This document shows, in pieces, positions 44,587 through 56,095 of a DNA stretch of 64,000 bases. The stretch is taken from positions 682,001 to 746,000 of the forward strand of contig WWBZ02000013.1 in NCBI GenBank assembly GCA_011503125.2, written 5' to 3'. This DNA comes from Botryosphaeria dothidea (Eukaryota > Ascomycota > Dothideomycetes > Botryosphaeriales > Botryosphaeriaceae). The notes beneath the pieces are model-generated. The model was given only the letters and a program-made list of their open reading frames with translations, was not told the DNA's origin and ran no database searches. Every line of letters begins with the position of its first letter. The first letter of the stretch is position 1. The translations under genes and the position numbers were made by a program.

Positions 44587-46292
44587 TTTCCACGTTGAGA
44601 AAAGTGTGGAAGAGCAGTCCTAGTAGAGACGCTAAAAGTTATCTCTATTATTTATATGTTACAACGTTGTTTTGTTCTATTTTTTTAATAAGTTACTAAT
44701 AAAGAAGTTACGTTTCTAGAAATCCCCAGCTCTGCAAACAGCAATTTATCTATGAAAGAAGAGTTTTATTATCAACCCAAGACAAAGATATTTGGGTAAA
44801 TGTTGAACATATAACGGCGGGCCTCTACCTCTAAGGATTATCACACCGAAGAGGGAGAAAACCTGTCGAAGGGTTTTCCTTGAGTGGGTACAAGAAGAAT
44901 GAGAACGACGTGACAAGAATACGACTGAGCACTGCGTGTGCGAAGGCCGTGTTACCAATAGAGTCTAAATTCTATTGTTGAAGTTGACCACGAAGGTCAA
45001 AGCTACCTAGGGAGTGTGGTTTATATACACATGGGAGAGTTGACAATCTAGTATATTGATCTCTTTGATCCGTTAGTCCGTGGTCTCGAGGGGGTTCGAG
45101 GGGTATATGAAGGATGGCTCTATTTTATGTTTCTTTTCTTACCTTTCCCGCGTGTTGCTTTACTTTCTACTTGTAGTCTCGTTTGCATCTATATTCTGGT
45201 TCGATGGATGGGAGATAGGTATGTTTTCTGTCAACCACATTGGCCCGAGGTCACGTGTTCTCTTTGTTTTTTTCGTACACGCGTTCTTTCTTTGCTTTTT
45301 TCGCAACACCAAACACCTATCCCCACACGCCTCATTTGCCCCATTTATGTTTATTTCCGTAAATCCGATTATCATGCGTATATAGCAGACCTCGATAGCA
45401 ACAATAAGAAAACCAGCAGTCTTACTTTCTTCCACCGTTCGACATTTTCTTTGTATACAGCGTGCTGGGCCTCGAATGAACCGGGATCCCAATGTAGCTT
45501 AGCGTAGAATAGCGTTCCTTGTCCCTATGGCCCGTGGAGGCCGACGGGGTGTATGAATCATCATCATCATCACCTTTCTTCACCATTTTCTTTTTTGCAC
45601 GCTTTTTACTTCAACACCGTACAACGGGGGTGTGTTGTAAGATATACGAAAGGGCAAGATGTTTCAGCTTAGTTACAGAGCAGAGTATAAAGCAACCCCC
45701 GGGTTGCCTCCCTCTCGCTCTTCATGCCATCACCGGCGTACAATGAGTACTTGTTAAACTACTGGTACTCAACACCATTGCGAGGTCGCAACATCTCATT
45801 CACGTGACTTGTTTCACCACATCTGGGCGCCTTGCCCGCCTTGCCTGACTTGAGCACGTCATTCGTTGTGTATATAAGTCACTTCGCAGGCTGCTCAATT
45901 AGAGAGAGCAGCAGTGTTCAATTCATTTTAGCTACACTGTTCAACAATACTCTTTTGCTTCATCACGCACTGCAACAGGAAGCGCGCATAATAGAGAAGT
46001 GGAGCGATTGGTAGAGTTAGGCGCCCGATAAAAGGCCACCAATAACAGCGCATATGTCATTCTATTGGTCTACACCTTCACATACATAGAAATGGGATCC
46101 GGTTTTACGGTTCTATGCACTTGCGAATCATGTATCGCGAAAATTAGCAGCAACATATCAATTTTACGCTAGGTGGAGTCTGTGTTTCTAAGTATATTTT
46201 TCCTAATTATAATGTCTAAGAACATAATTTACCCTTTTCTAATTCCATAAATTGACTCTAAAGATCTTAAATCCAGTTAACACATTATTTAT
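44587..46292. other. Intergenic, no gene recognised
   Basis: Promoter side of the NTPase-nuclease gene. Open frames of 60-130 codons on both strands resemble nothing. No terminal repeats seen. Confidence 0.5.
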
Positions 46293-46349
46293 ATTTTTCG
46301 AGGGAGCGGACAAGATATCCTATATTCTGCGACCTGTGGTCGTACGTGA
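46293..46349 (+). repeat. Dispersed terminal-type motif, copy 3
   Basis: TTTTCGAGGGAGCGGACAAG followed by ATATCCTATATTCTGCGACC and TGTGGTCGTACGTG. Nearly the same as the copy at 38752-38809, same orientation; no transposase follows it. Confidence 0.7.
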
Positions 46350-46403
46350 CATCCAATTTTGCCAGTTGCCATTATATCCATTGACAATCATCCTGCAATT
46401 CAA

Positions 46404-46694
46404 TTAGACACGATGCATCCATGGAGAGCGTGAGGGAGATGTGGATATGAGGCTGGATGGTATGTCTTTTGCGGACTTCTGTGGCTTGTGCAGGCCGTGA
46501 GGCAGTTTTATTGGAGGTTGGTGAGAGCGCAGCGACAGCCTCATGCGGAGATCTTTGAACTCAAGCCCGGTCGCCTTTAGCTCAACGTCGCTCCAGTAAA
46601 CGTATTCCTCTCCTTTGTACATATCTGACCGAGCGATATCACCGGCCCTAGCAGCGGTCGCAGTCATAAGAACAAGGGAAAGCACTTGCAACAT
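46404..46694 (-). pseudogene. Fragment of a repeat-associated fungal protein, recombinase-like
   Basis: About 95 residues on the minus strand: MLQVLSLVLMTATAARAGDI, then ARSDMYKGEEYVYWSDVELK and FKDLRMRLSLRSHQ. This block (a helix, ARAGDIARS, then WxDVEL) resembles the catalytic-core start of tyrosine-recombinase-like proteins (Crypton type) that are multi-copy in fungal subtelomeres. The assignment is from memory of the pattern and is weak. The sequence lacks the rest of such a protein, and its C-terminal third looks unrelated. Confidence 0.3.
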
Positions 46695-46820
46695 AATCTT
46701 GTCCCAGCTTCTAGTGCCTTCGATAATTACCTCTGAAGACAGATAGAGTTAACGCGGGCCACAGGGGTACTTAAAATCCACTCCTTCTTCCTCCAGCGAC
46801 TATTAGTAAGATAGCCTTTC

Positions 46821-46963
46821 TGTTGAATTGTGATTATTCGCATTACCAGATGATGAGTGGCATGAGGAGGAGGGTAGGTGACCCTGCAGCCTCTTATATA
46901 GTAGCTATCTAGCAAATTTTCGCTGTTGATCCTTGGTACAATAAGACCCTGTTTCTCCTAACA
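46821..46963 (-). mobile_element. LTR-like relic, copy B
   Basis: Minus-strand order: TGTTAGGAGAAACAGGGTC, TATA box (CTATATAAGAGG), GGGTCACCTACCCTCCTCC, CATGCCACTCATCATC, ending AATTCAACA. Collinear with copy A at 27.1 kb. No matching 5-bp flanks. Confidence 0.55.
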
Positions 46964-49452
46964 GTTCATAGTCCAACACTTTCTAGACCTAAGTATTAAG
47001 GTAGGACTGCAACTTCAGGACGCTAGATCGGTTCTACTTCGCAGAGGATTAGGGGTATGTAAAGACGAGATGTTATAGAATATATAAGATATGGTTCTCG
47101 ATAGTGAGGACTGATGGGGTAGTTTTATTCAGACCGCGAGGACTGACGCGCCGAATAAGAACTGCAGCTAGGCGAAGGATTGCTTCGGCATTTGGAGGGT
47201 TGTCGCGCGAGAAGCTATACTGGAATAAGCAACAGATGTCAGAAGTTTGACGAGTGTACTGACTTCAGGTTATGAGTCTAGATGAAAGTCCTCCAGAGGG
47301 TCGCAGCAAAGTCCATTTTGTACTGCGTGGCGGGAGTGCGCGCTTGGCCCACACATACTTCGGCGGAGGCCGTAAAACTGCCGATACGTGGGGTTTACTT
47401 CAAATTTGCTCGGGAAGGTTGCTAAAAAAAAAAAAACAGGTTAACCAGGTAATGTTGTAGAATTGGCAGTGCTTGATACACTTCGTAGTTGCTTCACGGT
47501 TAAAGCATGACTCTCGCTGGCAGATAACCTCGTATCGCTTGATCGCTGGATGAAACGGAGGCACACAGTGACAGTTGCTACACAAGTGGGCAGTGGTTGC
47601 CATTTTTACGTTTTCCCAGTAAACAGCGCATCTTTGCATCCCTTGTCTCCCGTTACAATTTCCTGTCATCACATTGCCGGAAGGAAGTTGTGAAATCGAT
47701 GTCGTTCGAGTAACTGTTCCAAACATCTCTTCCAAAAGGCTGCTGCTCCATGCCATCCAGAACGACTCCAGCGCTCTGAAATTTCTTGGCCCCCACTGCC
47801 ACAGTCCAGGACCGGTAGCCACTGGTTTCTCTAGTTTTTTTCCTGAACGAATGCTGCAGTCCTCATTCAACTACAACGTGAAGCTCCAGGGCTCGGTCAT
47901 CTTTATCACACGAGTCGCTAATGATAACCGCAAGTGATTTGCAAAGCATCACATGGTACTAAAGCACTCATTTAACCATCTAGATATGGCTCCTCTCCAT
48001 ACCCTGAATACACCCGCGCCTGCGTACGGCTCTCGTCCCTGGGCAGTGCCACGACCACTTCCAGTGCCTCGGCAGCTCTCGAACCCAGAGCACGCACAAG
48101 CTCCTCCCGCGCCGCTCGAAACGAGATATCGATCTCCACAAGGAAAAAAAAGAGCGCCGAAGCTTTAACGACCACGGCTCGCAACGATGCCGTGTCCCGC
48201 AATCAAGAGTGCTCGGCCGGCAAGCAAAGTCCAGACCAAATAGCCGCAAGACATACGATGAAAATCACCGTGCGGAAAAAAGCTCAAAGCGATCCAATAG
48301 TGCGTGAGTCCGTCCGTCCCTCGGCCAGCTATCGATTTCCCTCTTTGCTCGAGCCGAGCTCCATGTGTGCCCGGCAGGCCAACGTGCTGATGAGATGCTC
48401 GTTTATTCCGTATATTCGCGCCACCTCTGCGCCGCATTCGGTTCTAACTTCCACGCTCACTTCCCTACCAAGGGGACCGCCGAAACAGCCAAGATCCCTC
48501 CTTTCCACGACGTAGACCATCCACGGAGGTCACTCCTCCTATCCCAGTCCCTCCCCTCTCCTATATGATCGCCTCTCCTATACCCCCTCATCGCCCCATC
48601 GGCGCGATAACAGCAGAAAAGCTCCACCCAATCTGGCATCCGCACGACCCACAAAGGAAACGCGATCGGCACGCCCCCACAACCCGAAGCATCCCGGCCA
48701 CGCCCCTCCCAGAGCCGACTGCCGATCCCCTTCTCGAAGCAAACCTGCGGTGAAACAAGACCGCACGCCCAACCGGAGAGAGCCGTCCGCGCGCGCGCAT
48801 GCCGTACCGTCTTGCCATGCTGCTCGACAATAAGAATTTTGCCGGGGGAAAGCCAAGGAAAACGCACAGAGCCGCGATACTCCTCCCAGTACTTCTGCCT
48901 TCTTGTTTTCTGATTCATTGTGATCAGTGGTCTCGAACATCGACACCCCCACCCCTTGGTACTTGATGATGTGCGGTTCCATGATTCAGTTGGCGACGCG
49001 TCTCCCCATGCTGCTCACTTCCCAAAGTTCAGAGTGATCTGTTCCGTACGACCGGGACTAATGGTGGTGGCCTGACTGATATGAGGATGCGCCGGGAAGG
49101 ATTTGCTTGGCGGTGGTGAGACAGAAGATCTGCATATGTGGGCGGTTGTTCATGTCTCAGTTACCAGGAGTGGGGGTGGAAGGACTTCTGTTGTAGTGTA
49201 CGGATTTCACTATCATGTAAAAAGACATGGTGTGAAAGATCCGAAAAAACGTATTCCATGTTCACTGGCTTTGTGATTCGGGATTAAGACTCTCAGCTAC
49301 TGAAACAATATTTACAAAAGCTTTCAGAAAAAGCCAGCTCCCACACTTTCGCACCAAAACTTCCGCGATTCATCCTGCGTATCCTAGCATTCCACATCCT
49401 GCATCCTGCATATCCTCTACCCACTTTATCCATCACTGCCTCATCAATGCAT
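46964..49452. other. Long intergenic region, no gene recognised
   Basis: Changes from AT-rich to GC-rich at about 47.9 kb. Contains a 12-A tract near 47425. Several open frames of 60-155 codons overlap on both strands; the best plus-strand candidate, 47674-47937, has no start context or homology that I can see. It includes the 3' flank of the GMC gene. Confidence 0.45.
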
Positions 49453-51622
49453 TTACGAAGACTTTGCGTCAGCAAGGATGACATCCGAGGCCTTCTCGGA
49501 GATCATATATATCGGGAGCGCGATGTAGGTACCAGTTAGGTTGTTAGCATATATCTTTGGTTGTTATCACATTGGGGACTCACCAGGAATCTTGGGGAAA
49601 GAGGAGGCGTCAACGACACGGAGACCCTCGACGCCGCGGACCTTGAAGTCACCATCAAGAACGGCATTCTCGTCGTCATCAGAGCCGATGGGGCAGGTGC
49701 AGGAAGCGTGGTGGCCCCAAGCCTCGTACTTGGCGAACTCCTTCCACTCCTCGTCGGTCTGAACCTGCTCACCGGGCCAGACCTCGGTGAACTTGCCATC
49801 GAGAGGGATGAGGTCCTGGAAAGCCTGGCGGCCGTACTTCATACCCTCAACGAGGGCGTCGAGGTCCTCATCGCCGCCGACCTGGAAGTTGCGCTTCCTG
49901 ATGTCGGGAACGTCCTGGGGGTCGGCGCTCTGAAGAGTGACGGTGCCGGCGTTGTTACGGGACTCGGCCTTGAGAGTGAGCCAAGTCCAGTGGTTGGAGC
50001 CGTTGGTGGCGTTCTGGAAGAAGTTGGGGTAGTAGCCGTTGAAGTAAGCGGGCCAGCCAGCGACGAAGAGATCAGCGTTGCCGTTGAGGGAGTTGCTGGC
50101 CTTCTTGGTGATGGCGAGAGCGACACCGTTGGTAGCGTAGACACCCTTCTCGACGGGAAGGTCCTCCCACTTCTCAAGGCAAGGGTCGGAGTCACCCTCG
50201 AGGAAAGTGCAGTCCTTGACGAGAGAGATCTTGGTGGGGGCCTGGCCGACAACGGGAATCTCGTAACGGTCCTGGAGGTTGGTACCAACGCCGGGCAGAT
50301 CCTTGACGACCTCGATGCCGAACTTCTCGAGCTCGGCCTTGGGGCCGACACCAGAGAGCTTCAGAATCTGGGGAGTGTTGAAAGCACCACCGGACAGAAT
50401 AACCTCGCGAGTAGCCTTGACGGAGCCCTTGGTGCCCTTGCCAGTGGCAGAGCCGGACTGGCGGCGGGGATCAGCGCCGTACAGAGACTTGCCAGTGAGG
50501 AAGCTGACGCCGGAAGCCTTGGGCTTGCCATCGGATCCGTTCTCGAAATCGACGTTGGTAACCAGGGTGTTGAGCTGGACGTCGAGCTTGTACTTGGAGG
50601 TGCCATCGTCGTTCTTGGCGTTGATGACCTCGTTGATGAAGTCGACAGGACCAGCACGCTTGTACTCGGGGATCTTCATGGCAAGAGGTACCTGCCACAT
50701 ACCCTCGTCCGAGTCACGCGAGGCGCCGGGGTTGTTGATGTCACGGAGCAGGACCTGCGCAAGGCCGGTGGCCGTGGTGACGAGCGACTCGAGAAGAGTC
50801 TGGCCCATACCAGCAGCAGCAGCCAGGACCAGAGAGACAACCTTGAGATCCTGAGCGATCAGGGTCAGCTCGGTCAGCGAAGTCTCGAGCCAGCCGCTGA
50901 AGCCGTGGCCGGCAATGCTGTTGGGCAGGTAGCGGGCCTTCTCCAGGCGCTCGTAGTACTTGCGCATGTTGTCAGGGGCCCAGGTGTCATCGCCGGTGAT
51001 TTTCTGGATGTACTCCCAATCACTCTCGTAGGGGTAGACAGTGATCAGGGCGTTGTGGCCAGAGCAGCCACCAAGGGAACCGACACGCGGGTAGAGGATG
51101 CCAAGAGGAGTGGCGCCCTCAGGCGGGTTGGGGCCAGTGTAGCGGGAGCCGTCAGCGAGCTCGTAGGTGAGCTTGGTGTCCTTCTTCATCTCCTCCTCGT
51201 CGTCGAAGTGCTTGACGAAGTAGTCCCACCTCATGGGCTCGTACTCGGCAGCAACCGAGTGCAGAGCGGGGACGTTGTACTGGGTGGTGTTGGTCTCGTC
51301 ATCACCAGCCTCGAGGAGGAGGACCGAGTGGCCGGCCATGGCGAGCCTGGCGGCGAGAGGAGCACCACCGGGACCAGAGCCAACAACGACATACTCGTAG
51401 TCCTCGAGAGTGGTCTCGGTGGTAGAGTTGTCAACGGCACGCTTCACATTTGCGCCGCGGAAGGGCGTGTGCTCAGCGCCATTACTGTGGTCAATGTCAG
51501 CAACCAAGCAATCAATAAGGCCGAGGGGCAGAGTCAGGAAGGGGACATGGGCCATACATGATGCGCGCAGAAGCGAAGGAGCTCAGAAGAGAGAGAACGG
51601 TGAAAGCCTTCATAACAATCAT
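49453..51622 (-). CDS. Secreted GMC-family FAD oxidoreductase
   Basis: 681-residue glucose-methanol-choline oxidoreductase with exons 51622-51558, 51484-49584 and 49532-49453. The start exon gives a signal peptide (MKAFTVLSLLSSFASA), so the enzyme is extracellular. FAD motif VVVGSGPGGAPLAARLA followed by LLLEAGDD; GMC signature 1 near GSLGGCSGHNALITVYP; signature 2 near LSGGAFNTPQILKLSGVGP; the catalytic His region WGHHASCTCPIG; then LRVVDASSFPKIPG and, after the last intron, TYIALPIYMISEKASDVI. The family oxidises alcohols or sugars and makes H2O2 in the secretome. The last intron starts with GTGAGT at 49583 but the frame needs it to end in TG (see findings). Without splicing the protein stops four residues later and loses about 25 residues. 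Divergent from the receptor gene. Confidence 0.9.
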
Positions 51623-52676
51623 CTTGGCGGAATTATTAGAGACCCAAGTCTTAACGAGCGACAAGAGGGTGAGTGAATTGGTAAGTCCCCGGTGGGTGAA
51701 AGAGCGACTGGGAGGGTGAGGAGCCAAGACAGGCGCTCGAATTGGATTTTTATAGCGGCTTTGGAGGCGCGCTCGAAGCCGCACAGGGCGCCGGAGATGG
51801 TGGCAGCATCACGAGCCGGACCGCTTGGGGCAGTCGCTAGTGATTGGGATCAACGGCGGCGGCGGCGTCGGCGGCGTGAGACGGACAGGAGACACGGCAG
51901 CGGCGATTGCGGCATTGCGGCGGGCGGCGCAGGCTATTTCGCAGCGCGTGCAGATCGCCAAATTACGACACCAGATGCGTGTAGGCAGCGGACCCACGGC
52001 AGCAGCGTTGGTACTGGCAGGCGGTCAGGGTGGACGGGGGAGATACCGGTTGCGTGCAGCGGGGAGCTTACCTAGGCGACTGCTGCAGGTGCTTATTTGC
52101 GCGCGCCGGGTGCCTGGCCCGTGCGCGGCGCTCGGCCGCCGTTGCAACGGTCGCTACTTCCCTAGTGCCAGGGGCCGCCTGCCCAGCCCGCTCGGCTTGA
52201 CCTGCTGTGGCCGAATTCGTGGCCAGCCCAGTCCCTGTTCCTCTCTGCCCAGCCACGACTCGCCGTCACCGACTCATGAGCGCCTCCACCATCCAGGCGC
52301 ATTCTGCTCTTTGCGCGCCTTGTCTGCCAGGGCGCATGCACATCCCCCCACCGCTGCTTTCTCCTACGCCTCACCAGCCGTCTGGAAGCGGCCCCGTCTC
52401 CCCACCCATGGAAGCCTTTACGAATCCTGTCCATCAGCATCCCATCGCTGTGCCGGTCATTTGCCAGTCGCCTGATTGCCCGGGCACACGTCGGCTCGCA
52501 TTTCACCATGAGCAAGTCCGAAAGCAGCTGGCGTGTGCTGCCGCCCGATGGCGACGACAGAGCTGGTTATAATCCTCGGCCTCCGGCTGAAAGACGCTGT
52601 CCCAGTCCGCTCCATTCCTTCCATCCGACCCGTTCCCTTCGCTTCGACATCTGGGACTCCACCCTCTCGCGCCATC
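51623..52676. promoter_or_regulatory. Bidirectional promoter region of GMC and CFEM genes
   Basis: About 1.05 kb, GC-rich, between two divergently transcribed genes. No gene inside. No individual control site can be assigned with confidence. Confidence 0.5.
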
Positions 52677-54264
52677 ATGAGATTATGGACCGTGTTGGCC
52701 CTGTTGGCCGCCTTTATCGCCTCCGCCCAGGCCCAGGATGCCCTTCTAGCTTTGGCAAAGCAGATGCCCAAGTGTTCCGTATGCTCCCACGACCCTCATT
52801 CCGGACTTACGTTCCCCGTCTAATCCGGCCGCAGCTTGTTTGCTTCACCAAGGAGCTGCCCAAGTCCTCCTGCGCCACAGACCTTACCTCGGAATGCATG
52901 TGCACCAATGACGCCCTCAATGCTGCCGTCGCCGCCTGTGCCATGAAGACTTGCACCGTCTATGAGCTTCTCGGTATCAAACACGCACGCTTCATCACAC
53001 AACACGCAATGTACTTACCACGTCCACAGTGACCAAGAACGTCTCCAGCAATGGCTGCGGTGTGCCCGTCCGTAACAATGGACAGATCTTCATCGCCCTC
53101 GGCATCGCCGGCGTCGTCTTTGCCGTACTGGCTTTCGTCCTGAGAATGGGTGCCAGTCTGGGCAAGGGTGGTCGCCAAGTCTCGTGGGATGATGCTACCA
53201 TGGCTATCGTCGTTGTGCTTGCCATTCCACCTGCTGTCTTTGCGCCGATTCGTAAGTCTTTCCAGGAATGACCCTCGTGAGGACAGTTCTAACGTGAAAC
53301 AGTGGTTGATAACGGGCTGGGAAGAGACATGTGGACACTGAAGGCCCAACAGATCACGAACGTCCTCAAGTTCTACTTCTTTGGAGAAATCTTCTACGTC
53401 ACCGCGCTCGGCATCTCCAAGATCTCCATCCTCTTCTTCTACCTCCGTGTCTTCCCTGCCAAGGAATTCCGCACCGTCATCTACGCTGTCATGGGTCTCT
53501 GCGTCGCCTACACGATTGCCTTTTTCTTCGCGACCACGTTCCAGTGCTGGCCCGTCAGCTACGCCTGGAACCAATGGGATGGTCTTCACGAGGGAAGGTG
53601 CAACAACATCCATCTGCAGGGCTGGGTCGCCGCCGCCGTCAACATTGCTCTGGACACGATTGTCATGATTCTTCCGCTGAAGCATCTCGCCAACCTGAAC
53701 ATGGACCTGAAGAAGAAGCTCATGGTCATGGCCATGTTCTCGGTCGGCATCTTTGTCATCTTCACGTCGGCCATCCGCCTGTACTCTCTCATCGTCTTCG
53801 CCAACTCGCAGAACATCACTTGGGACTACGTCGAGGCCGGCTACTGGAGTTTGATTGAGGTCGACGTGTCGATCATCTGCGGATGCATGCCTGCCCATCG
53901 ATTCGTCTTCGCCAAGGCATGGCCCAAGATCAAGTCGACGTTCAGCTCGAGCAAGGGCAGCTCGACGAACGCGTCGTCCAAGTTCACGGGCGGCACGGGC
54001 TCGAGCGCAACGGCGACGAGCAAGTCGGGCAACCTGTCGGTCAAGCCCAAGCAAGGAGACGAGGCCGACTTCGTGCCGTTGGTGGACGTTGACACCAACA
54101 GCGCGCGGGCGGTTTCGGCGACGGAGTCGCACTCGGAGAGGAAGTCGAACGGATTCATTACGCAGACATCGACGGTGGAAATCACGACTAGCGAATACAC
54201 GAGGAGCGACAGGCCGGATAGCTGGACGATGGGCAAGGGTGAATCGGGCAAGGAGCATGTGTGA
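52677..54264 (+). CDS. CFEM-domain seven-helix membrane protein (PTH11-like receptor class)
   Basis: 474 residues with exons 52677-52778, 52835-52973, 53030-53251 and 53303-54264; three 51-56 nt introns fall in the CFEM part and first helix. Signal peptide MRLWTVLALLAAFIASAQA, then a CFEM domain with eight cysteines (QMPKC, LVCFTKELPKSSC, SECMCTN, AACAMKTC). The rhodopsin-like fungal domain follows: helix GQIFIALGIAGVVFAVLAFV, then WDDATMAIVVVLAI, LGRDMWTL, ISKISILFFYLRVF and four further helices, with the usual GYWSLIEVDVSIICGCMPA before the tail. The Ser/Thr-rich cytosolic tail of about 110 residues fits the PTH11 class, some of which sense host surfaces in plant pathogens. It may act in signalling across the plasma membrane. 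The specific ligand is unknown. Confidence 0.92.
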
Positions 54265-56095
54265 GTTCAGCTGATGACGACGATTGTTTCTTCGAAAAAA
54301 AGGCACGGTTCTAGGGCGGCTTCTTTGGAAAGTTTGGTGCAGCGTAGCGTCATTGTAATTGCTTTTGGATATCCTTCTACACAGTACCCCGAGGCTACTT
54401 TCTTTCATGCCTCACCTTTCGTCAAACTTGGATTCTGTTTCCCCACTTTTCTCTCAGCCAGCAAGCCATAGTTTTGGAATGACAGCAGTCGTTATCCGCC
54501 TCACCAGCCGATTTTCTCAGCAAGTGTCAGTATCAGCGAAGGCAACCGTGCATGGGATTTTCAGGCGCCCAGCGGGAAGGTGAGAAAGGGCTGAATGACG
54601 GATCAGGTGCAATGCGTGGAGACGACAATCAAAAAGACTCGACAATCTCGTTCGCCAGGGTGGTTGCAGATGGGAGAGCTATAGCAGACGGATTAAGATA
54701 CGGAGCAGGAAGAAGGTTAATGGCCCGTGAGCTTGTTTGCAGCCAGAAACGGGGCTGGATCTCCGAGGGGCACACGTGCGAGAGGGGCGGCGGGGCGTGC
54801 GCGACCGCGTCAGCCCGTTGTGGAAAAAAGTTGAGCCTGGCTGTGGGGGGGGGGGGGGCGAGGAACGTCAGCGGGTTCCTGACAGCGTCCCTTTTTTGCG
54901 GGCCAGGGTTGCCGTGCAGGCGGAGAGCACCGGGCGGGTTCATTGGGAGAGGAGCGAGAGGGAGCATAGAGCTCCGTGCAGGCGGCTCGCGCTAGGCCCG
55001 TTGCGAGCTAGTGCGGCTGCCCTGTTCGCGCCGCAGTCCTCCTCCTCCTCTCGACAATTCTTGCCTGCGCCCATCTTTTCCCCAACTGCCGTGCCTAGAA
55101 TGACTAGCAAAATCTCCGACTAATTCCCAATGGTCGACGGCCTGCCAGGTGCGCGCCGCAACCGCCTCAATCCGGACGCTGATGTGCCGTCCGTTGCGTC
55201 TTCCGCGGGTGCGCATCCTGCAGCTCCCGTCGAGCTGCCGCTCCCGTTGGGCCTGGACGGTCGTCGTGAAGATAAAGTTGACCGCCCTTTTGGCGGCCGC
55301 AGCTAAAGCGAGATAGAGATCTTAGAGCATAAGATGGCCCAGCCTTACGACGTCGGCAATTTCGCTCCTTTGAACGCGGGTCCCGACGCCATCCGTCATC
55401 GCACGCCTCCTCTTGCGCCTCCAGGCCAGGCCTGCCTTCAGGGACCTGCTCCCGGCCACTGCGTCTCTCCCAGCCCTGTGCAGGGGCCCATTGCGCCAGC
55501 CGCTCCCAATGCGGTCCGCTCCATGACTCGCCCTGCGGCACCAACCCTCTTTCCGTCGTAGCCTGATCCCCAGGCCTATCTCAAAAGAGGCCAGCACGTG
55601 GAAGATCCAAATTATCGCCGTCTCAGAACCCGGTCCCGCGAATCGTACACCCCCCTCTACCCAATCTCACTGCGGAGCCTCACCTGTCAGGTCTACCATG
55701 GATGCGGGTCGTCTTCCCCGAAAGCATCCGCCTGAGCTTATTCGACGCCTTCCATGCGTCCAGGCAAAAGTGGTGCTGTTCTGCGCAGACGAACGACCCC
55801 TCCAAGCTTGCCGAGCCTGTCCAGCCTCTGTGATCGCCGCAATGTCCCGTTGTAAACGAGTTGGGGTAATCACCTGTCCTTCTATTTGTTCGCCCTTTTC
55901 TCCGCCTGCGCGTCCATCCGCAATCTCATCCCGCATGTCGTCGTCTTGAGCCTCAACACTACTGACCTCCATCCATTCGCTCCTTTGCTGGCGGCAGGCC
56001 TGTACGCTCACTCTAGTCACTCTTTGTAATACCTAATCCTCGCGAGGCCATTGATTTGCATTGTTGCTTTCCGGTTATCCCTTTTCTCGTTCGCA
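54265..56095. other. Intergenic, GC-rich
   Basis: 3' flank of the receptor and promoter of the peroxygenase. Contains a 13-G tract near 54845. An open plus-strand frame with internal stops at 55130-55740 is listed separately. Confidence 0.5.
55130..55738 (+). pseudogene. Possible broken frame, unknown
   Basis: One plus-strand frame reads from ATG 55130 (MVDGLPGARRNRLNPDADVP) past a TAA (55303) and a TAG (55559) to 55738. Between the stops lie EIEILEHKMAQPYDVGNFAP and a Pro/Ala-rich stretch, then DPQAYLKRGQHVEDPNYRRL. It looks partly protein-like but I recognise no family, and the GC-rich background yields open frames by chance. Confidence 0.2.

Noticed and set aside
47674..47937. 87-codon open frame on the plus strand
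   Set aside because: Reads somewhat like a protein but has no upstream exon, start context or recognised family.
48457..48918. 153-codon open frame on the minus strand
   Set aside because: Overlaps open frames on both strands in GC-rich DNA; no motif or splice structure.
49561..51561. 666-codon open frame on the plus strand
   Set aside because: Antisense to the GMC gene. It exists because of the strong codon bias of that gene; its residues are dominated by Gly/Val/Leu and show no family.
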